36,494 bases of DNA from Clostridia bacterium (GTDB taxonomy: Bacteria; Bacillota; Clostridia; Oscillospirales; Acutalibacteraceae), in the NCBI GenBank assembly GCA_017623575.1, contig JAGAOS010000040.1, positions 1-36,494 of the forward strand, given 5' to 3'. This document shows, piece by piece, positions 1 to 8,537 of the stretch. Below the pieces are notes generated by a model. It was not told where the DNA came from. It searched no databases and was given only the letters and a program-made list of their open reading frames with translations. A program made the position numbers and the translations under genes. Numbering within the stretch: position 1 is the first letter of the stretch; each line of letters begins with the position of its first letter.

Positions 1-95
1 ATAAAATAGTGAATCCACGCGCCGATAATACCCAATGAGCAAAGGGCAATAATCCAACGGGCAATTATAAAAAAATAAGGGTAAACACCGCTCAA
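1..95 (-). CDS. Membrane protein, 5' end only (gene runs off the left edge)
   Basis: An open frame runs leftwards off the window edge without a stop. The preferred start is the TTG at 95, eight bases after an AAGGTGG ribosome binding site at 104-110; an in-frame TTG at 101 and a GTG at 104 are alternatives but sit too close to that site. The 31 visible residues begin MSGVYPYFFIIARW and continue strongly hydrophobic, so the N-terminus is probably a membrane segment. A textbook sigma-A promoter lies just upstream on the same strand, which is the main reason for believing the gene. The family cannot be recognised from so little sequence. Confidence 0.55.
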   Translation of the reverse strand, partial: MSGVYPYFFIIARWIIALCSLGIIGAWIHYF

Positions 96-126
96 CGCCA
101 ACACCACCTTTAAATATACTAAGTAA

Positions 127-155
127 ATTATATCAGTATGCGTTTGCATTGTCAA
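127..155 (-). promoter_or_regulatory. Sigma-A promoter for the left-edge gene
   Basis: Read on the minus strand, the -35 box is TTGACA (150-155) and the -10 box is TATAAT (127-132), separated by exactly 17 bases. Both hexamers are perfect consensus. Transcription would start near 120, leaving a leader of about 25 bases before the TTG start at 95. Confidence 0.8.
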
Positions 156-263
156 GAAATGGGGTTTAAACAGAGTGTTAATATATGTTATAATAAAATC
201 AAAACTTATGTAATATAAAAATACTTTTGTTTACTTATATAATAAATAGGCTAATGAAAAAAG

Positions 264-839
264 GTGAATACAACGGAAGACATAAAAATTATAGATTTGT
301 TATTTGAGCGCAATGAATCGGGTCTGAGCCAGATTGAAGCTAAATATAAAAATCTTTACAAAAGCATACTTGCTAAGCTGTTAAGCAACGGTGAGGATGT
401 TGAGGAATGTGAAAATGATGTACTGCTTGCGGTATGGAATTCCATTCCCCCAAACCGACCCGAAAATCTTTCGGCTTATATATGCAAAATAGCACGAAAT
501 GTAAGCATAAACAAATTTAAATACAACACCCGAACTAAAAGGTCAAAGGGGTATATTACAGCTTTGGAGGAGCTTAGCGAATGTATACCCGATAAAGCGG
601 CAGAAGGCAGCTTTGATAAAAAGGCAGAGCAAAAGGAAATAAGTGAGGCAATATCGGATTTTTTAAGGGGAATGGATGCCGAAACCCGTATTCTTTTTAT
701 AAGAAGATATTTTTATTTGGAATCTGTTACAGAGCTTTCAAAAAGGTATGGGATTTCTGAAAACAGAATTTCGGTTAAGCTTTTCAGAACAAGAGCAAAG
801 CTACATAAATATTTAGAAAAGGAGGGCATATTCATATGA
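264..839 (+). CDS. RNA polymerase sigma-70 family (ECF-like) sigma factor
   Basis: This 191-residue protein has the two-domain layout of an ECF-type sigma factor. A region-2 helical domain spans about residues 15-90 (including NLSAYICKIARNVSINKFK, the part expected to contact core polymerase and the -10 element). A region-4 helix-turn-helix spans about 130-185 (ending SENRISVKLFRTRAKLHKYL). The start is a GTG at 264; the nearby ATG at 254 is out of frame and stops after a few codons. The final TGA overlaps the ATG of the next gene (ATGA at 836-839), so the two are translationally coupled, as is usual for a sigma factor and its membrane-bound regulator. The upstream 160-263 stretch is very A+T-rich with a TATAAT at 189-194 but no convincing -35. 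The regulon cannot be inferred. Confidence 0.9.
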   Translation: MNTTEDIKIIDLLFERNESGLSQIEAKYKNLYKSILAKLLSNGEDVEECENDVLLAVWNSIPPNRPENLSAYICKIARNVSINKFKYNTRTKRSKGYITALEELSECIPDKAAEGSFDKKAEQKEISEAISDFLRGMDAETRILFIRRYFYLESVTELSKRYGISENRISVKLFRTRAKLHKYLEKEGIFI

Positions 840-1999
840 AAGAATCAAATGCAGAAAAGTTTTTTGATATTTTAAGCGAGCTTGATGATAATCTTTTAAC
901 CGAAGCATTGCAGGCGGATGACAAAAAAGCTCTTAAAAAAAAGAAAACAAAAGGTAGAATTATAATATTTCGCCCCGCTTTTATAAAAATTGCAATACTG
1001 TTTTTGTGCGTTGCCATTGTTGCCGCGGCGGTAATATTGGAAAAACCAAATAATGTTTATACCTCCGTTGGCAAAGATAATGAAGTCACCTCTGTTATTT
1101 TAAGCGAAAGACCCGATGCTTCATCAGGAAAACAAGAGTCCTCTGAGCGGGAGTCTTCCACACCTGAATATAATAAAAATACAAATAATACTTCATCTAA
1201 AGAATATGAAAATCCAAAGGTATCCTCTAATACCACTTCCTACAGCCATACCGAGTCGGAGGATTATGACCCTTATGATTGGGAATATATCCCCGATGAT
1301 GAAAGCTCTGCGGAGGAAAGCTCATCTGAAAATGATGATTACGGCGATTACTATATAGACAGTATTGATAAGCTGAATTTTTATTCGGTTAAAAAGGTAA
1401 TAGAGGAATATGATGTTTTTCCCTTATTAAACAGCAATGGCGGCGCTATAAAACCTATGGCTTCACCCCGCGCGCCTGCTTTTGTAAAGCCGCTTAATAA
1501 TTCGGTATATTACTACGAAATCAGCAGAGATACAGTGTTTAACATTACAATGGAAACCTATTTTACCATAAGGCTTAACAATAAAAACGGATTTTTGGCA
1601 AAAAAATTAGGCGGTACAGGTTTGGTTGAGGTTGTAATTACCGAAAATAATCTTGATGATATGATAACCTTTAAAAGAGGCGAAAAATATTATTCCTGTT
1701 TATTGAACAGCGGTCCCAGCTATGAAAGCGAGTCCAGGCGTACTGTTAAATTTTCAACCCATAAATATATAAAGGGCTATAATGTTGTTAAAAACTTTGA
1801 ACAACATAATTTTCAGTTTGAGGTTAAATATAATAACCTGAATGTAGTAGGCTTTAATGCTATTGACCTTGGAACAACAAGCAATAATCAAACCTATGAG
1901 GTAGACGATATTACACTTAATACAGACCGTTGTGTTGTAATGTTTATAAAACGCAGCTTTACAATTGAACAGCTGGAGTACTATTTTAAAAACAATTAA
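836..1999 (+). CDS. Membrane-anchored protein, probable anti-sigma/partner of the upstream sigma factor
   Basis: The 387-residue product has a short acidic N-terminal cytoplasmic segment (about 1-47, ending in a lysine cluster), one transmembrane helix at about 48-69 (FIKIAILFLCVAIVAAAVIL), a Ser/Glu/Asp-rich low-complexity linker at about 90-180, and a folded-looking C-terminal part that would lie outside the cell. The four-base overlap with the sigma gene and this topology match the partner proteins that commonly follow ECF-like sigma factors in Clostridia; the cytoplasmic segment would bind sigma and the outer domain would sense a signal. No named domain is recognised in the outer part, so the anti-sigma role rests on context and topology. 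Confidence 0.75.
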   Translation: MKESNAEKFFDILSELDDNLLTEALQADDKKALKKKKTKGRIIIFRPAFIKIAILFLCVAIVAAAVILEKPNNVYTSVGKDNEVTSVILSERPDASSGKQESSERESSTPEYNKNTNNTSSKEYENPKVSSNTTSYSHTESEDYDPYDWEYIPDDESSAEESSSENDDYGDYYIDSIDKLNFYSVKKVIEEYDVFPLLNSNGGAIKPMASPRAPAFVKPLNNSVYYYEISRDTVFNITMETYFTIRLNNKNGFLAKKLGGTGLVEVVITENNLDDMITFKRGEKYYSCLLNSGPSYESESRRTVKFSTHKYIKGYNVVKNFEQHNFQFEVKYNNLNVVGFNAIDLGTTSNNQTYEVDDITLNTDRCVVMFIKRSFTIEQLEYYFKNN

Positions 2000-2012
2000 A
2001 AAATACATTTAA

Positions 2013-2058
2013 AAATCTGCAATAAAAAATGTAAAAAGCTTTTATTGCAGATTTTTTT
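2013..2058 (+). terminator. Rho-independent terminator of the sigma/partner operon
   Basis: A perfect 15-bp inverted repeat (2013-2027 with 2040-2054, 12-base loop) is followed directly by a run of seven T. It lies 14 bases after the stop codon at 1999. Confidence 0.85.
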
Positions 2059-2120
2059 ATAGCTTAAATAAAAATTAAGAATAAAAAAATAAAAATTAAA
2101 TATTACCAGTCTTGTTTTTG

Positions 2121-2149
2121 TTGATAAAATGTTCGTTATATGTTATAAT
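2121..2149 (+). promoter_or_regulatory. Sigma-A promoter of the phospholipid operon
   Basis: TTGATA (2121-2126) and TATAAT (2144-2149) are spaced by 17 bases. The predicted start near 2156 gives a leader of about 34 bases before the ATG at 2190. The next four genes are tightly packed and have no promoter of their own that I can see. Confidence 0.75.
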
Positions 2150-2189
2150 AATGTAAATAATCTGAAAATTATATTTTTTGGAGAAGAAA

Positions 2190-2849
2190 ATGAAAAAATC
2201 AACTAGTTTTGGATTTAAATACTGGTTTGTTCCGATTTTTGCATTGATTGTAATTAATACAATTGCATATACAGGCACAAAGCTTCTTACCGATTCGGGT
2301 AACCATTTTGATATTGCCCTGCCTATAGATGCCGCAATTCCCTTTATTCCCGCATTTATTGTAATTTACATACTTTCCTATGCACAGTGGGTTATAGGCT
2401 ACGGTCTTATAGCGGCAGAAAGCAAAGAGGTATGCTACAGAGTAATATCTTCAGAAATTATTGCCAAATTAATTTGTATGGTAATTTTTTTGGTTTTTCC
2501 CACAATTATGACCCGCCCCGCTATTACGGGAAACGGAATTTTTGAATGGGCAACTAATTTTATTTACAGTCTGGATACCCCAACCACTCTGTTTCCGTCG
2601 GTGCATTGCTTAGAAAGCTGGATACTTTTCAGAACAGCGCACAAAACACGCCATAAAAAGTGGCTTGTACCCCTATGGTTTGTTTTTGCCTTGCTTGTTT
2701 TTGCATCGGTTGTTTTTGTTAAACAGCACTTAATTTTAGATATTCCTGCCGCTATTTTGGTGGGCGAAATAGGTCTTTTCTTAGGAAAAAAATTAAGGAC
2801 CGAAAGAGTTTTTGAAAAAATAAATCAAAAGCTTCTGAAAGGGGAATAA
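2190..2849 (+). CDS. PAP2-superfamily membrane phosphatase
   Basis: A 219-residue protein with about six hydrophobic segments. It carries the C-terminal two-thirds of the PAP2 (type 2 phosphatidic acid phosphatase) signature: PSVH at 136-139 (the usual PSxH/PSGH block with the general acid His) and KQHLILD at 178-184, whose His180 and Asp184 correspond to the nucleophile-His/Asp pair. The form resembles the PAP2_3 branch. It probably removes a phosphate from a lipid such as phosphatidate or from a polyprenyl diphosphate; the substrate is not decided by sequence. The start is the ATG at 2190, six bases after GGAG; an upstream in-frame TTG at 2178 precedes that site. It is the first gene of an operon ending in pssA and psd, so a phospholipid substrate is favoured. 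Confidence 0.82.
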   Translation: MKKSTSFGFKYWFVPIFALIVINTIAYTGTKLLTDSGNHFDIALPIDAAIPFIPAFIVIYILSYAQWVIGYGLIAAESKEVCYRVISSEIIAKLICMVIFLVFPTIMTRPAITGNGIFEWATNFIYSLDTPTTLFPSVHCLESWILFRTAHKTRHKKWLVPLWFVFALLVFASVVFVKQHLILDIPAAILVGEIGLFLGKKLRTERVFEKINQKLLKGE

Positions 2850-2851
2850 TT

Positions 2852-3970
2852 TTGGCAGATACGCAAAAAAATTCTGCGGGTAACACTGCAGATGCACAAA
2901 AAAGCGATGGCTTTGGCACTAAAAAACGTATTTTGTGGACTATTGTTTTTATAGTTATCGCGGCGCTTAGCATATGGGCAGTTATTTCCCAAACAGGAAA
3001 TTTTTCTTTTAAAAGCTTTGCTGAGTTTGTAAAAAATTCTAATCCCTACTGGCTTGCAGGGGCATTTATTTCTATGCTTGGCTTTATATTTTTTGAAGCC
3101 TTTGCACTTATTTACATCTGCCGCGCCTTTGGTTACAAAACGGGACTAAAAAGCGGCTTTGTATATTCGGCGGCGGATATATATGTTTCGGCAATAACAC
3201 CCTCGGCAACGGGTGGTCAGCCCGCAAGCGCATATTTTATGATGAAGGACGGTATGCCCGGTACCTTTGTAACGGCGGCGCTTATATGCAACCTTGTAAT
3301 GTACACCTCTGCAATGGTTGTTTTGGGATTAATTGCCGTGCTTTTAAGCCTTAAAACATTTTTTGGGTTTGGAATTATTTCAAAGCTGTTAATAGCTTTG
3401 GGTATAGTTGCACAGATCGGCTTGTTAGTTTTCTTTATAATGGTTTTACTTAAAAAAGGACTTTTAGAAAAGCTTTGCGCATCGGTGCTTAAATTTTTAG
3501 GTAAGCTTCATATTATCCGTAAGGTGGATAAAAAGCTAGCCAAGCTTCAGAAAAAAATGGACGCATATTCAGAACATACAAGCCTTCTTCGCGGTCAAGG
3601 CAAGCTGCTTTTTATGGTATTTATTTTTAATTTGTTACAAAGATTTTGTCAAATTATGGTAACCCCCCTAACCTACCTTGCCTCAGGCGGAGAGCTTTCA
3701 AAGGCGGTTGATGTTTTCATAACGCAGGTTTATGTTGTTCTGGGTTCAAACTGTGTTCCCATTCCCGGAGGAATGGGCGTAACCGATTACCTTATGCTGG
3801 ACGGTTTTGAAAAGCTGGGTATTGCAAACTATGAATTTTTAGAGCTTTTCAGCCGATTCCTTTCTTTCTATATGTGCATAATAATTTGTGGAATTACAAT
3901 TTTGGTAAGCTGTGTTACCTATTCAGATAAAGCAAGAAGCAAAAAACAAAAAAAGCAGGAGGCAAAATAA
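2852..3970 (+). CDS. UPF0104 / LPG-synthase transmembrane-domain family protein (flippase-like)
   Basis: This 372-residue polytopic protein matches the integral membrane domain found in MprF (lysylphosphatidylglycerol synthase) and in stand-alone YbhN-type proteins. The family motifs are visible: TPSATGGQP at about 116-124 and PIPGGMGVTD at about 303-312. A short hydrophilic N-terminal segment is followed by a first membrane helix at about 27-46, and the C-terminus is a lysine-rich tail. There is no aminoacyltransferase domain, so it does not itself make lysyl-PG; a lipid flippase or lipid-handling role is inferred. The start is a TTG at 2852, eight bases after GGGG/AAAGGGG, and only two bases after the preceding stop, indicating coupling in the phospholipid operon. 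Confidence 0.85.
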   Translation: MADTQKNSAGNTADAQKSDGFGTKKRILWTIVFIVIAALSIWAVISQTGNFSFKSFAEFVKNSNPYWLAGAFISMLGFIFFEAFALIYICRAFGYKTGLKSGFVYSAADIYVSAITPSATGGQPASAYFMMKDGMPGTFVTAALICNLVMYTSAMVVLGLIAVLLSLKTFFGFGIISKLLIALGIVAQIGLLVFFIMVLLKKGLLEKLCASVLKFLGKLHIIRKVDKKLAKLQKKMDAYSEHTSLLRGQGKLLFMVFIFNLLQRFCQIMVTPLTYLASGGELSKAVDVFITQVYVVLGSNCVPIPGGMGVTDYLMLDGFEKLGIANYEFLELFSRFLSFYMCIIICGITILVSCVTYSDKARSKKQKKQEAK

Positions 3971-3974
3971 AACT

Positions 3975-4670
3975 ATGATTGGCATTTATGATTATACTGT
4001 TGTGTTAACCTACCTTTCCTTGCTTTCGGCGGGAACGGGAATAGTTGTTGCCCTAAGCGGAAACGGACATCCATTTTTAGGAATATTCTTTTTGCTGTTC
4101 TGCGGACTTTGTGACGCTTTTGACGGCAAGGTGGCATCCACCAAAAAGAACAGAAGTGATACCGAAAGAAAATTCGGTATACAAATAGATTCCCTTTCTG
4201 ACCTTATTGCCTTTGGTGTTTTACCCGCCTGCATTGGCGCGGCATTTATAAGGGTTTCTGTTGGACTTAACAACATATGGCAAAACGGCACTAACTGGGT
4301 TCCGCTTTTGTTAAAGGGAATAATATTTGGTATTTTAATACTTTACATACTTACCGCAATGATTCGTCTTGCCTATTTTAATGTTACTGAGGAGGAGCGC
4401 CAAAGCACCGAAACGGGAGCCAGAAAATATTATCTTGGCTTGCCTGTAACCTCTGCATCTATAATATTTCCGTCGGTTGCGCTGTTTCAGTATCTTTTCC
4501 CCGCAGATTTAACCTGGGTTTACATAGCCGCAGTAATTATTACGGGAATTTTGTTTATTACTCCCTTTAAAATTAAAAAATTAAAGCTAAGGGGAATTCT
4601 GGTGCTTGTTGGAATAGGCGCCGCCGAATTCATTGCTTTAATTGTAGCCTTTATTTTAAGGCACAGATAG
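3975..4670 (+). CDS. pssA: CDP-diacylglycerol--serine O-phosphatidyltransferase
   Basis: The enzyme joins CDP-diacylglycerol and serine to give phosphatidylserine in the membrane. The 231-residue polytopic protein carries a CDP-alcohol phosphatidyltransferase motif at about residues 46-76: the first part reads CDAFDGKVAS and the second FGIQIDSLSD, with the conserved aspartates in place. Two departures from the standard DGxxARx8GxxxDxxxD motif are clear: the Arg is a Ser (codon TCC), and the spacer to the Gly is about four residues longer than in Bacillus subtilis PssA. The start is the ATG at 3975, after AGGAGG at 3957-3962; a longer in-frame extension upstream overlaps the previous gene and lacks a good site. 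Psd follows immediately, which supports the serine specificity. Confidence 0.88.
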   Translation: MIGIYDYTVVLTYLSLLSAGTGIVVALSGNGHPFLGIFFLLFCGLCDAFDGKVASTKKNRSDTERKFGIQIDSLSDLIAFGVLPACIGAAFIRVSVGLNNIWQNGTNWVPLLLKGIIFGILILYILTAMIRLAYFNVTEEERQSTETGARKYYLGLPVTSASIIFPSVALFQYLFPADLTWVYIAAVIITGILFITPFKIKKLKLRGILVLVGIGAAEFIALIVAFILRHR

Positions 4671-4679
4671 GATTTTTAT

Positions 4680-5507
4680 ATGGAAAAAAATAACAAAGGC
4701 GCTTTAAATTTTTTGTACAATACGGCTTTGGGCAGATTGCTTTTAAAGCCCCTTTGCAGCAGAGCCCTTTCAAAAATGTGCGGAGCTTTTTTAAGCTGTC
4801 GTCTTTCAAAGCCCCTTATAAAGGGATTTGTTAAAAGCAACGGCATTAAACTTAGCGATTATGAAAGCGATAATTATAAATGCTTTAATGATTGCTTTTG
4901 CCGTAAAATTAAGCCCGAGCTTCGCCCCATAGATACCGAAAAAACTCATTTTATATCCCCCTGTGACGGACTTCTTAGTGTTTATAATGTTACCGATGAA
5001 ACAGTTCTGCCAATAAAGCAGAGCAGTTATACGGTAAGGGAGCTTTTGGGCGGCGACCCCGTTTGTGAAAAATACAGGGACGGCGTATGCCTTGTTTTCA
5101 GGCTTTGTGTTGACCATTATCACAGATATTGTTATTTAGATAATCTTAAAAAAGGTGAAAATATTTTCATAAAGGGCAGGTTGCATACCGTTCGCCCCAT
5201 TGCCTTGCAACGATACCCTGTTTTTGTTCAGAATTGTAGGGAATACACCGTTATGGAAACCGAGAACTTTGGCACCGTTACACAAATTGAGGTTGGCGCT
5301 ATGCTGGTTGGAAAAATTAAAAACAACCATGGGTCGGGTGAGTTTGCAAGGGGTGAGGAAAAGGGAATGTTTTTATACGGCGGAAGTACAATTGTTGTGC
5401 TTGTGGAAAAGGGCAGGCTGAATATTAACAAAACCTTTTTTGAAGAAACCCAAAAGGGAAATGAAACCCCCGTTAAAATGGGAGAATGTTTGTTTACCGC
5501 AATTTAA
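4680..5507 (+). CDS. psd: Phosphatidylserine decarboxylase proenzyme
   Basis: Psd converts phosphatidylserine to phosphatidylethanolamine, completing the pathway begun by the adjacent pssA. The 275-residue length fits the family. The self-cleavage site is visible as YGGST at 233-237, where Ser236 would become the pyruvoyl cofactor at the new alpha-subunit N-terminus. An upstream FRLCVDHYHRY block holds the His of the family catalytic triad. The gene starts at 4680, nine bases after the pssA stop, with only a weak AGGA site overlapping that stop, so coupling is likely. A strong terminator follows at 5534-5579. Confidence 0.93.
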   Translation: MEKNNKGALNFLYNTALGRLLLKPLCSRALSKMCGAFLSCRLSKPLIKGFVKSNGIKLSDYESDNYKCFNDCFCRKIKPELRPIDTEKTHFISPCDGLLSVYNVTDETVLPIKQSSYTVRELLGGDPVCEKYRDGVCLVFRLCVDHYHRYCYLDNLKKGENIFIKGRLHTVRPIALQRYPVFVQNCREYTVMETENFGTVTQIEVGAMLVGKIKNNHGSGEFARGEEKGMFLYGGSTIVVLVEKGRLNINKTFFEETQKGNETPVKMGECLFTAI

Positions 5508-5533
5508 AATAAAGGGTATGCAAAAAAAGAATT

Positions 5534-5579
5534 AACCGTAATAGAAGCAAAATAATAATGCTTCTATTACGGTTTTTGT
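5534..5579. terminator. Bidirectional terminator between psd and the GHL6 gene
   Basis: A perfect 15-bp inverted repeat (5534-5548 with 5560-5574) is followed by T-rich sequence on the plus strand and by an A-rich upstream flank that gives T on the minus strand. It sits between two convergent genes and can serve both. Confidence 0.85.
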
Positions 5580-5593
5580 TTATAAATATTTTA

Positions 5594-7603
5594 TTATGCT
5601 TTATACTCAAGCACCACGCTTGCGTGGCAGTTAAGCTTTGGAAGTGTTACGGTCTGCTTACCCTTTTCTTCTGTAACGGTAAGCTCTTCTCCCGTAATAC
5701 CAAGATATGCTTTTGTAATCTTTTCGGGAAGATTTAAAGTAATTTTTATGTTATAAATATCGGGAATATCCTCAATAATTTCGGCACATCCGCGGCGAAC
5801 GGGCGCGGCATAGGTCATATTAAGGCAGTAACGGTTTTTATCAGCCTGCTTTATCATTGTTGCCCTACCCTGCGAGCCAAGACCCTTAATATTAAAGGCG
5901 GTGGCGGGGTTCAGCGCATCCAAAGCCATTATTAAATACCGCTTTTGATAAAGACTGCCCATTTCAAAATAAATTTTGCTCATTGGGTGAGTCATATAAA
6001 CAACATTACCCTTTTTAACTATCGCAGGCAGAGTATAAGATTCTTTATTGTGTGGAGTGTTTTTGTGACCGCTGTAATGAGCCATTGTGCGGCTGAAGTA
6101 AGGCATAATGCTTTCTGCCAGCACTTCTCCGTCGGTTAGCTTAATCTTTTCTCCTGTAATATTACAAAGCATAGGTGATTTTGGCAGACCGTATTTTTGG
6201 GCGGTAGCATCATCTGTGAATATATAATCGCAATCAAATTCACCCTTTGATATATATTCGGCACCACAGTCTATTTGGAATTTGCCATCCTTAACCAGTG
6301 CATCACCCATAAACAGTAGCTTACCGCCCTCTGCAATGTATTTTTTAAGGGCAGACAGAGCCTCATCCTTTAACACAATACCGTCGGGGATAATAACCGT
6401 ATCAAAATCGGCAAAATTGTTGTTAAAAATAATATCATAATCAATTTGATTTTCAAGCAGAATGTTTGAAAGACCTTCATTAGCGCCTCTGTTGTTTTTA
6501 TTAGCAAGGTATATTCCTACCCTTGCGGTAGATTCTCCACCATAGCAGAAGGGTGCAATTTTTTCTAAATAATCATAAGCAACACCAATGTTTTCGTAGG
6601 TTTGCATATCCATTTCGCCATCGGGGTGCATATGGTCACCAATGGATGCACCTGCGCCGTAAAGCGCCATATTTGCGATTTCATATTTAAGGGCTTCAGC
6701 GCACTTAAATCCGCCAAATTCTCCCCAGGTAAGGTGGAATTTACCGGTCATACCTAAAAAATATTTTCCCGTTTTGCTAAAGAATTTTGCTCGTACAGGC
6801 ATTTTGTCATAGCCACCCCAAGCGGTAGGTAAATCCTCCATTTCAAAATGGGTCTGGTCGTTGTGGTATTCGGGTCGGTACTGGTCGGCGCCGCCACTGT
6901 TGAAAAATATTGTGGCATCGGGGTGATATTTAACCATTATTGCCCTGCATTTTTCGGCAAATGCCTTGTGCTTTAAAATGTAATATTTGCGGTTATCTTC
7001 AACATTAAAGGGGTCAAGACCAATATCACGCATACCTTTTTTGCAGGATTCGCAATAACAGGTGTTACTTACATAGCAAATATCATAAAATAATCCGTCA
7101 ATTTTTTTATAACGCCGGCAGATTTCTTCTGTAAGTCTATAAATGTATTTTGTATATTCGTTTCCGTCATTAAGGCAAAGAAGGGTCCAACAAACAAAGG
7201 GACGGGGAGCATCAGGATTTTTTGATTCCTCTTTTTCAAGAAAGTCGTGCCTGAACACACTGCCATCCTCTTTAACTAGTGCCCATTCGGGATGTTCAGT
7301 AGCATCCTCCTCTGACCAGCCTGCAGTTATGTAAATGGGCGCGCGAACCCCAATTTCGTGGGCGGCATCTACCATTGCGCCTGTTAAATCAAAGTCTAAA
7401 TTAGGGTGCATTTTACCTATTTTAGTGGGGTAGTAGCACATACTGTTATGGCACTTGGCAAATACGGTAATGCTATCTAAATTACCCTTTTTAAGGGCAG
7501 ACTGAAATTGTTCTTTATTGAATTTTGAGCCAATTTTAGGAATATGGGGCGAGGTGTGAAAATCTAAATGTACCTGACGAAAGGGATAATTTTCTTTTTT
7601 CAT
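5594..7603 (-). CDS. GHL6-type (hypothetical glycosyl hydrolase 6) putative glycosidase
   Basis: A 669-residue protein without a signal peptide, so probably cytoplasmic. The N-terminal part (about 1-370) looks like the TIM-barrel family called hypothetical glycosyl hydrolase 6, with blocks such as QVHLDFHTSPHI near the start, IYITAGWSEEDATEHPEW near 90-110 and IDGLFYDICYVSNTCYCESC near 175-195, including a CxCxxC cluster. The middle (about 380-470) resembles the glutamine-amidotransferase-like trimerisation domain of GH42 beta-galactosidases (VIIPDGIVLKDEALSALKKY). The C-terminus looks like a beta-sandwich. The substrate is not known. The ATG at 7603 follows AAAGGAGC by seven bases. It is transcribed divergently from an AraC regulator, its likely controller. 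Confidence 0.75.
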   Translation of the reverse strand: MKKENYPFRQVHLDFHTSPHIPKIGSKFNKEQFQSALKKGNLDSITVFAKCHNSMCYYPTKIGKMHPNLDFDLTGAMVDAAHEIGVRAPIYITAGWSEEDATEHPEWALVKEDGSVFRHDFLEKEESKNPDAPRPFVCWTLLCLNDGNEYTKYIYRLTEEICRRYKKIDGLFYDICYVSNTCYCESCKKGMRDIGLDPFNVEDNRKYYILKHKAFAEKCRAIMVKYHPDATIFFNSGGADQYRPEYHNDQTHFEMEDLPTAWGGYDKMPVRAKFFSKTGKYFLGMTGKFHLTWGEFGGFKCAEALKYEIANMALYGAGASIGDHMHPDGEMDMQTYENIGVAYDYLEKIAPFCYGGESTARVGIYLANKNNRGANEGLSNILLENQIDYDIIFNNNFADFDTVIIPDGIVLKDEALSALKKYIAEGGKLLFMGDALVKDGKFQIDCGAEYISKGEFDCDYIFTDDATAQKYGLPKSPMLCNITGEKIKLTDGEVLAESIMPYFSRTMAHYSGHKNTPHNKESYTLPAIVKKGNVVYMTHPMSKIYFEMGSLYQKRYLIMALDALNPATAFNIKGLGSQGRATMIKQADKNRYCLNMTYAAPVRRGCAEIIEDIPDIYNIKITLNLPEKITKAYLGITGEELTVTEEKGKQTVTLPKLNCHASVVLEYKA

Positions 7604-7633
7604 AAAAACTGCTCCTTTTATTGCTAAAGTGTC

Positions 7634-7663
7634 TTGACAAGCCCATTATAACAGATTTATAAT
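7634..7663 (+). promoter_or_regulatory. Divergent promoter region of the AraC regulator and GHL6 gene
   Basis: On the plus strand TTGACA (7634-7639) and TATAAT (7658-7663) are separated by 18 bases, leading to the AraC-type gene. On the minus strand a second TATAAT is read across 7645-7650, inside the plus promoter, and would serve the GHL6 gene; its -35 is poor, as expected for an activator-dependent promoter. The two face-to-face promoters overlap, so a regulator bound here would affect both. Confidence 0.65.
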
Positions 7664-7741
7664 AAAAGTGTTATGTATGAAACTAACTAAAACTTGTAAA
7701 AAATTAACTTATTATAATCAATAATAAAGGAAAAATTTGTT

Positions 7742-8536
7742 ATGATAAGAAATTTTCTTTCAAATATAAATATACACCTTAATTACGGCAGTCTTACCAC
7801 CTGTGATGAAGGCTGGGTAGCCCATAATATAATCTGTAGCTTTCATAAGTTATATTTTGTTATAGACGGCAACTGCGTTATTGAGGTGGAGGGAGTCAAG
7901 CACAAGGGCAAAAGAGGAACTTTATTTTTCATACCCGCAAACACCCGACATTCCTATTATCAGGAGGATGAAAATTATGTTACAAAGCACTGGATTCACT
8001 TTACCTTTGAGGCTAATTCCAAAGACCCGTTCAAGGAGCTAAGGCTGCCTATATCGGTTAATGTAGACCAGCTAAAGCCAATGGAAAAAGCCTTTAAAAT
8101 CGCCTATTCCAAGGCTAATACAATGCATGAGCTTTTAATGCAGCAGGCAAAAATAATGGAAATTATTTCTGAATTTTTGCGGCTTGCAGGCTATGATGAA
8201 AGTTATTCTGCCGACCCACTACAGGCGGTTATGGAGTACATTCGCACCAATGTAGAGGAAAACATTACGGTGGAGAAGCTGGCGGAAATTATGCATCTGC
8301 ACCCTAATTATTTTATTCGTATGTTCAAACAGCTTACGGGTATGCCGCCAATGAAATATATAACCCTTTCAAAAATGGAGAGGGCAAAATCACTTTTAGA
8401 GCATACGGATATGCCGGTTTCGGATATTTCCATAACGCTGGGATATAAAGACCCTGCCCATTTTACAAAGGTTTTTAAGGCAAGCTGCGGGTATTCGCCA
8501 CGCCGATTCAGAGATCGCTTTGCAGAGAAGGATTAA
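7742..8536 (+). CDS. AraC-family transcriptional regulator
   Basis: The 264-residue protein has an N-terminal cupin-like sugar-sensing domain (about 20-110, with FFIPANTRHSYYQ) and a C-terminal AraC DNA-binding domain with two helix-turn-helix units (about 165-262; VEKLAEIMHLHPNYFIRMFK and then VSDISITLGYKDPAHFTKVFK followed by the GYSPRRFR signature). It is divergent from the GHL6 glycosidase and overlaps its promoter, so it probably activates that gene in response to a sugar. An AAAGGA site at 7724-7729 precedes the ATG. The MBL-fold gene downstream starts one base after its stop and is co-transcribed. Confidence 0.92.
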   Translation: MIRNFLSNINIHLNYGSLTTCDEGWVAHNIICSFHKLYFVIDGNCVIEVEGVKHKGKRGTLFFIPANTRHSYYQEDENYVTKHWIHFTFEANSKDPFKELRLPISVNVDQLKPMEKAFKIAYSKANTMHELLMQQAKIMEIISEFLRLAGYDESYSADPLQAVMEYIRTNVEENITVEKLAEIMHLHPNYFIRMFKQLTGMPPMKYITLSKMERAKSLLEHTDMPVSDISITLGYKDPAHFTKVFKASCGYSPRRFRDRFAEKD

Positions 8537-8537
8537 T

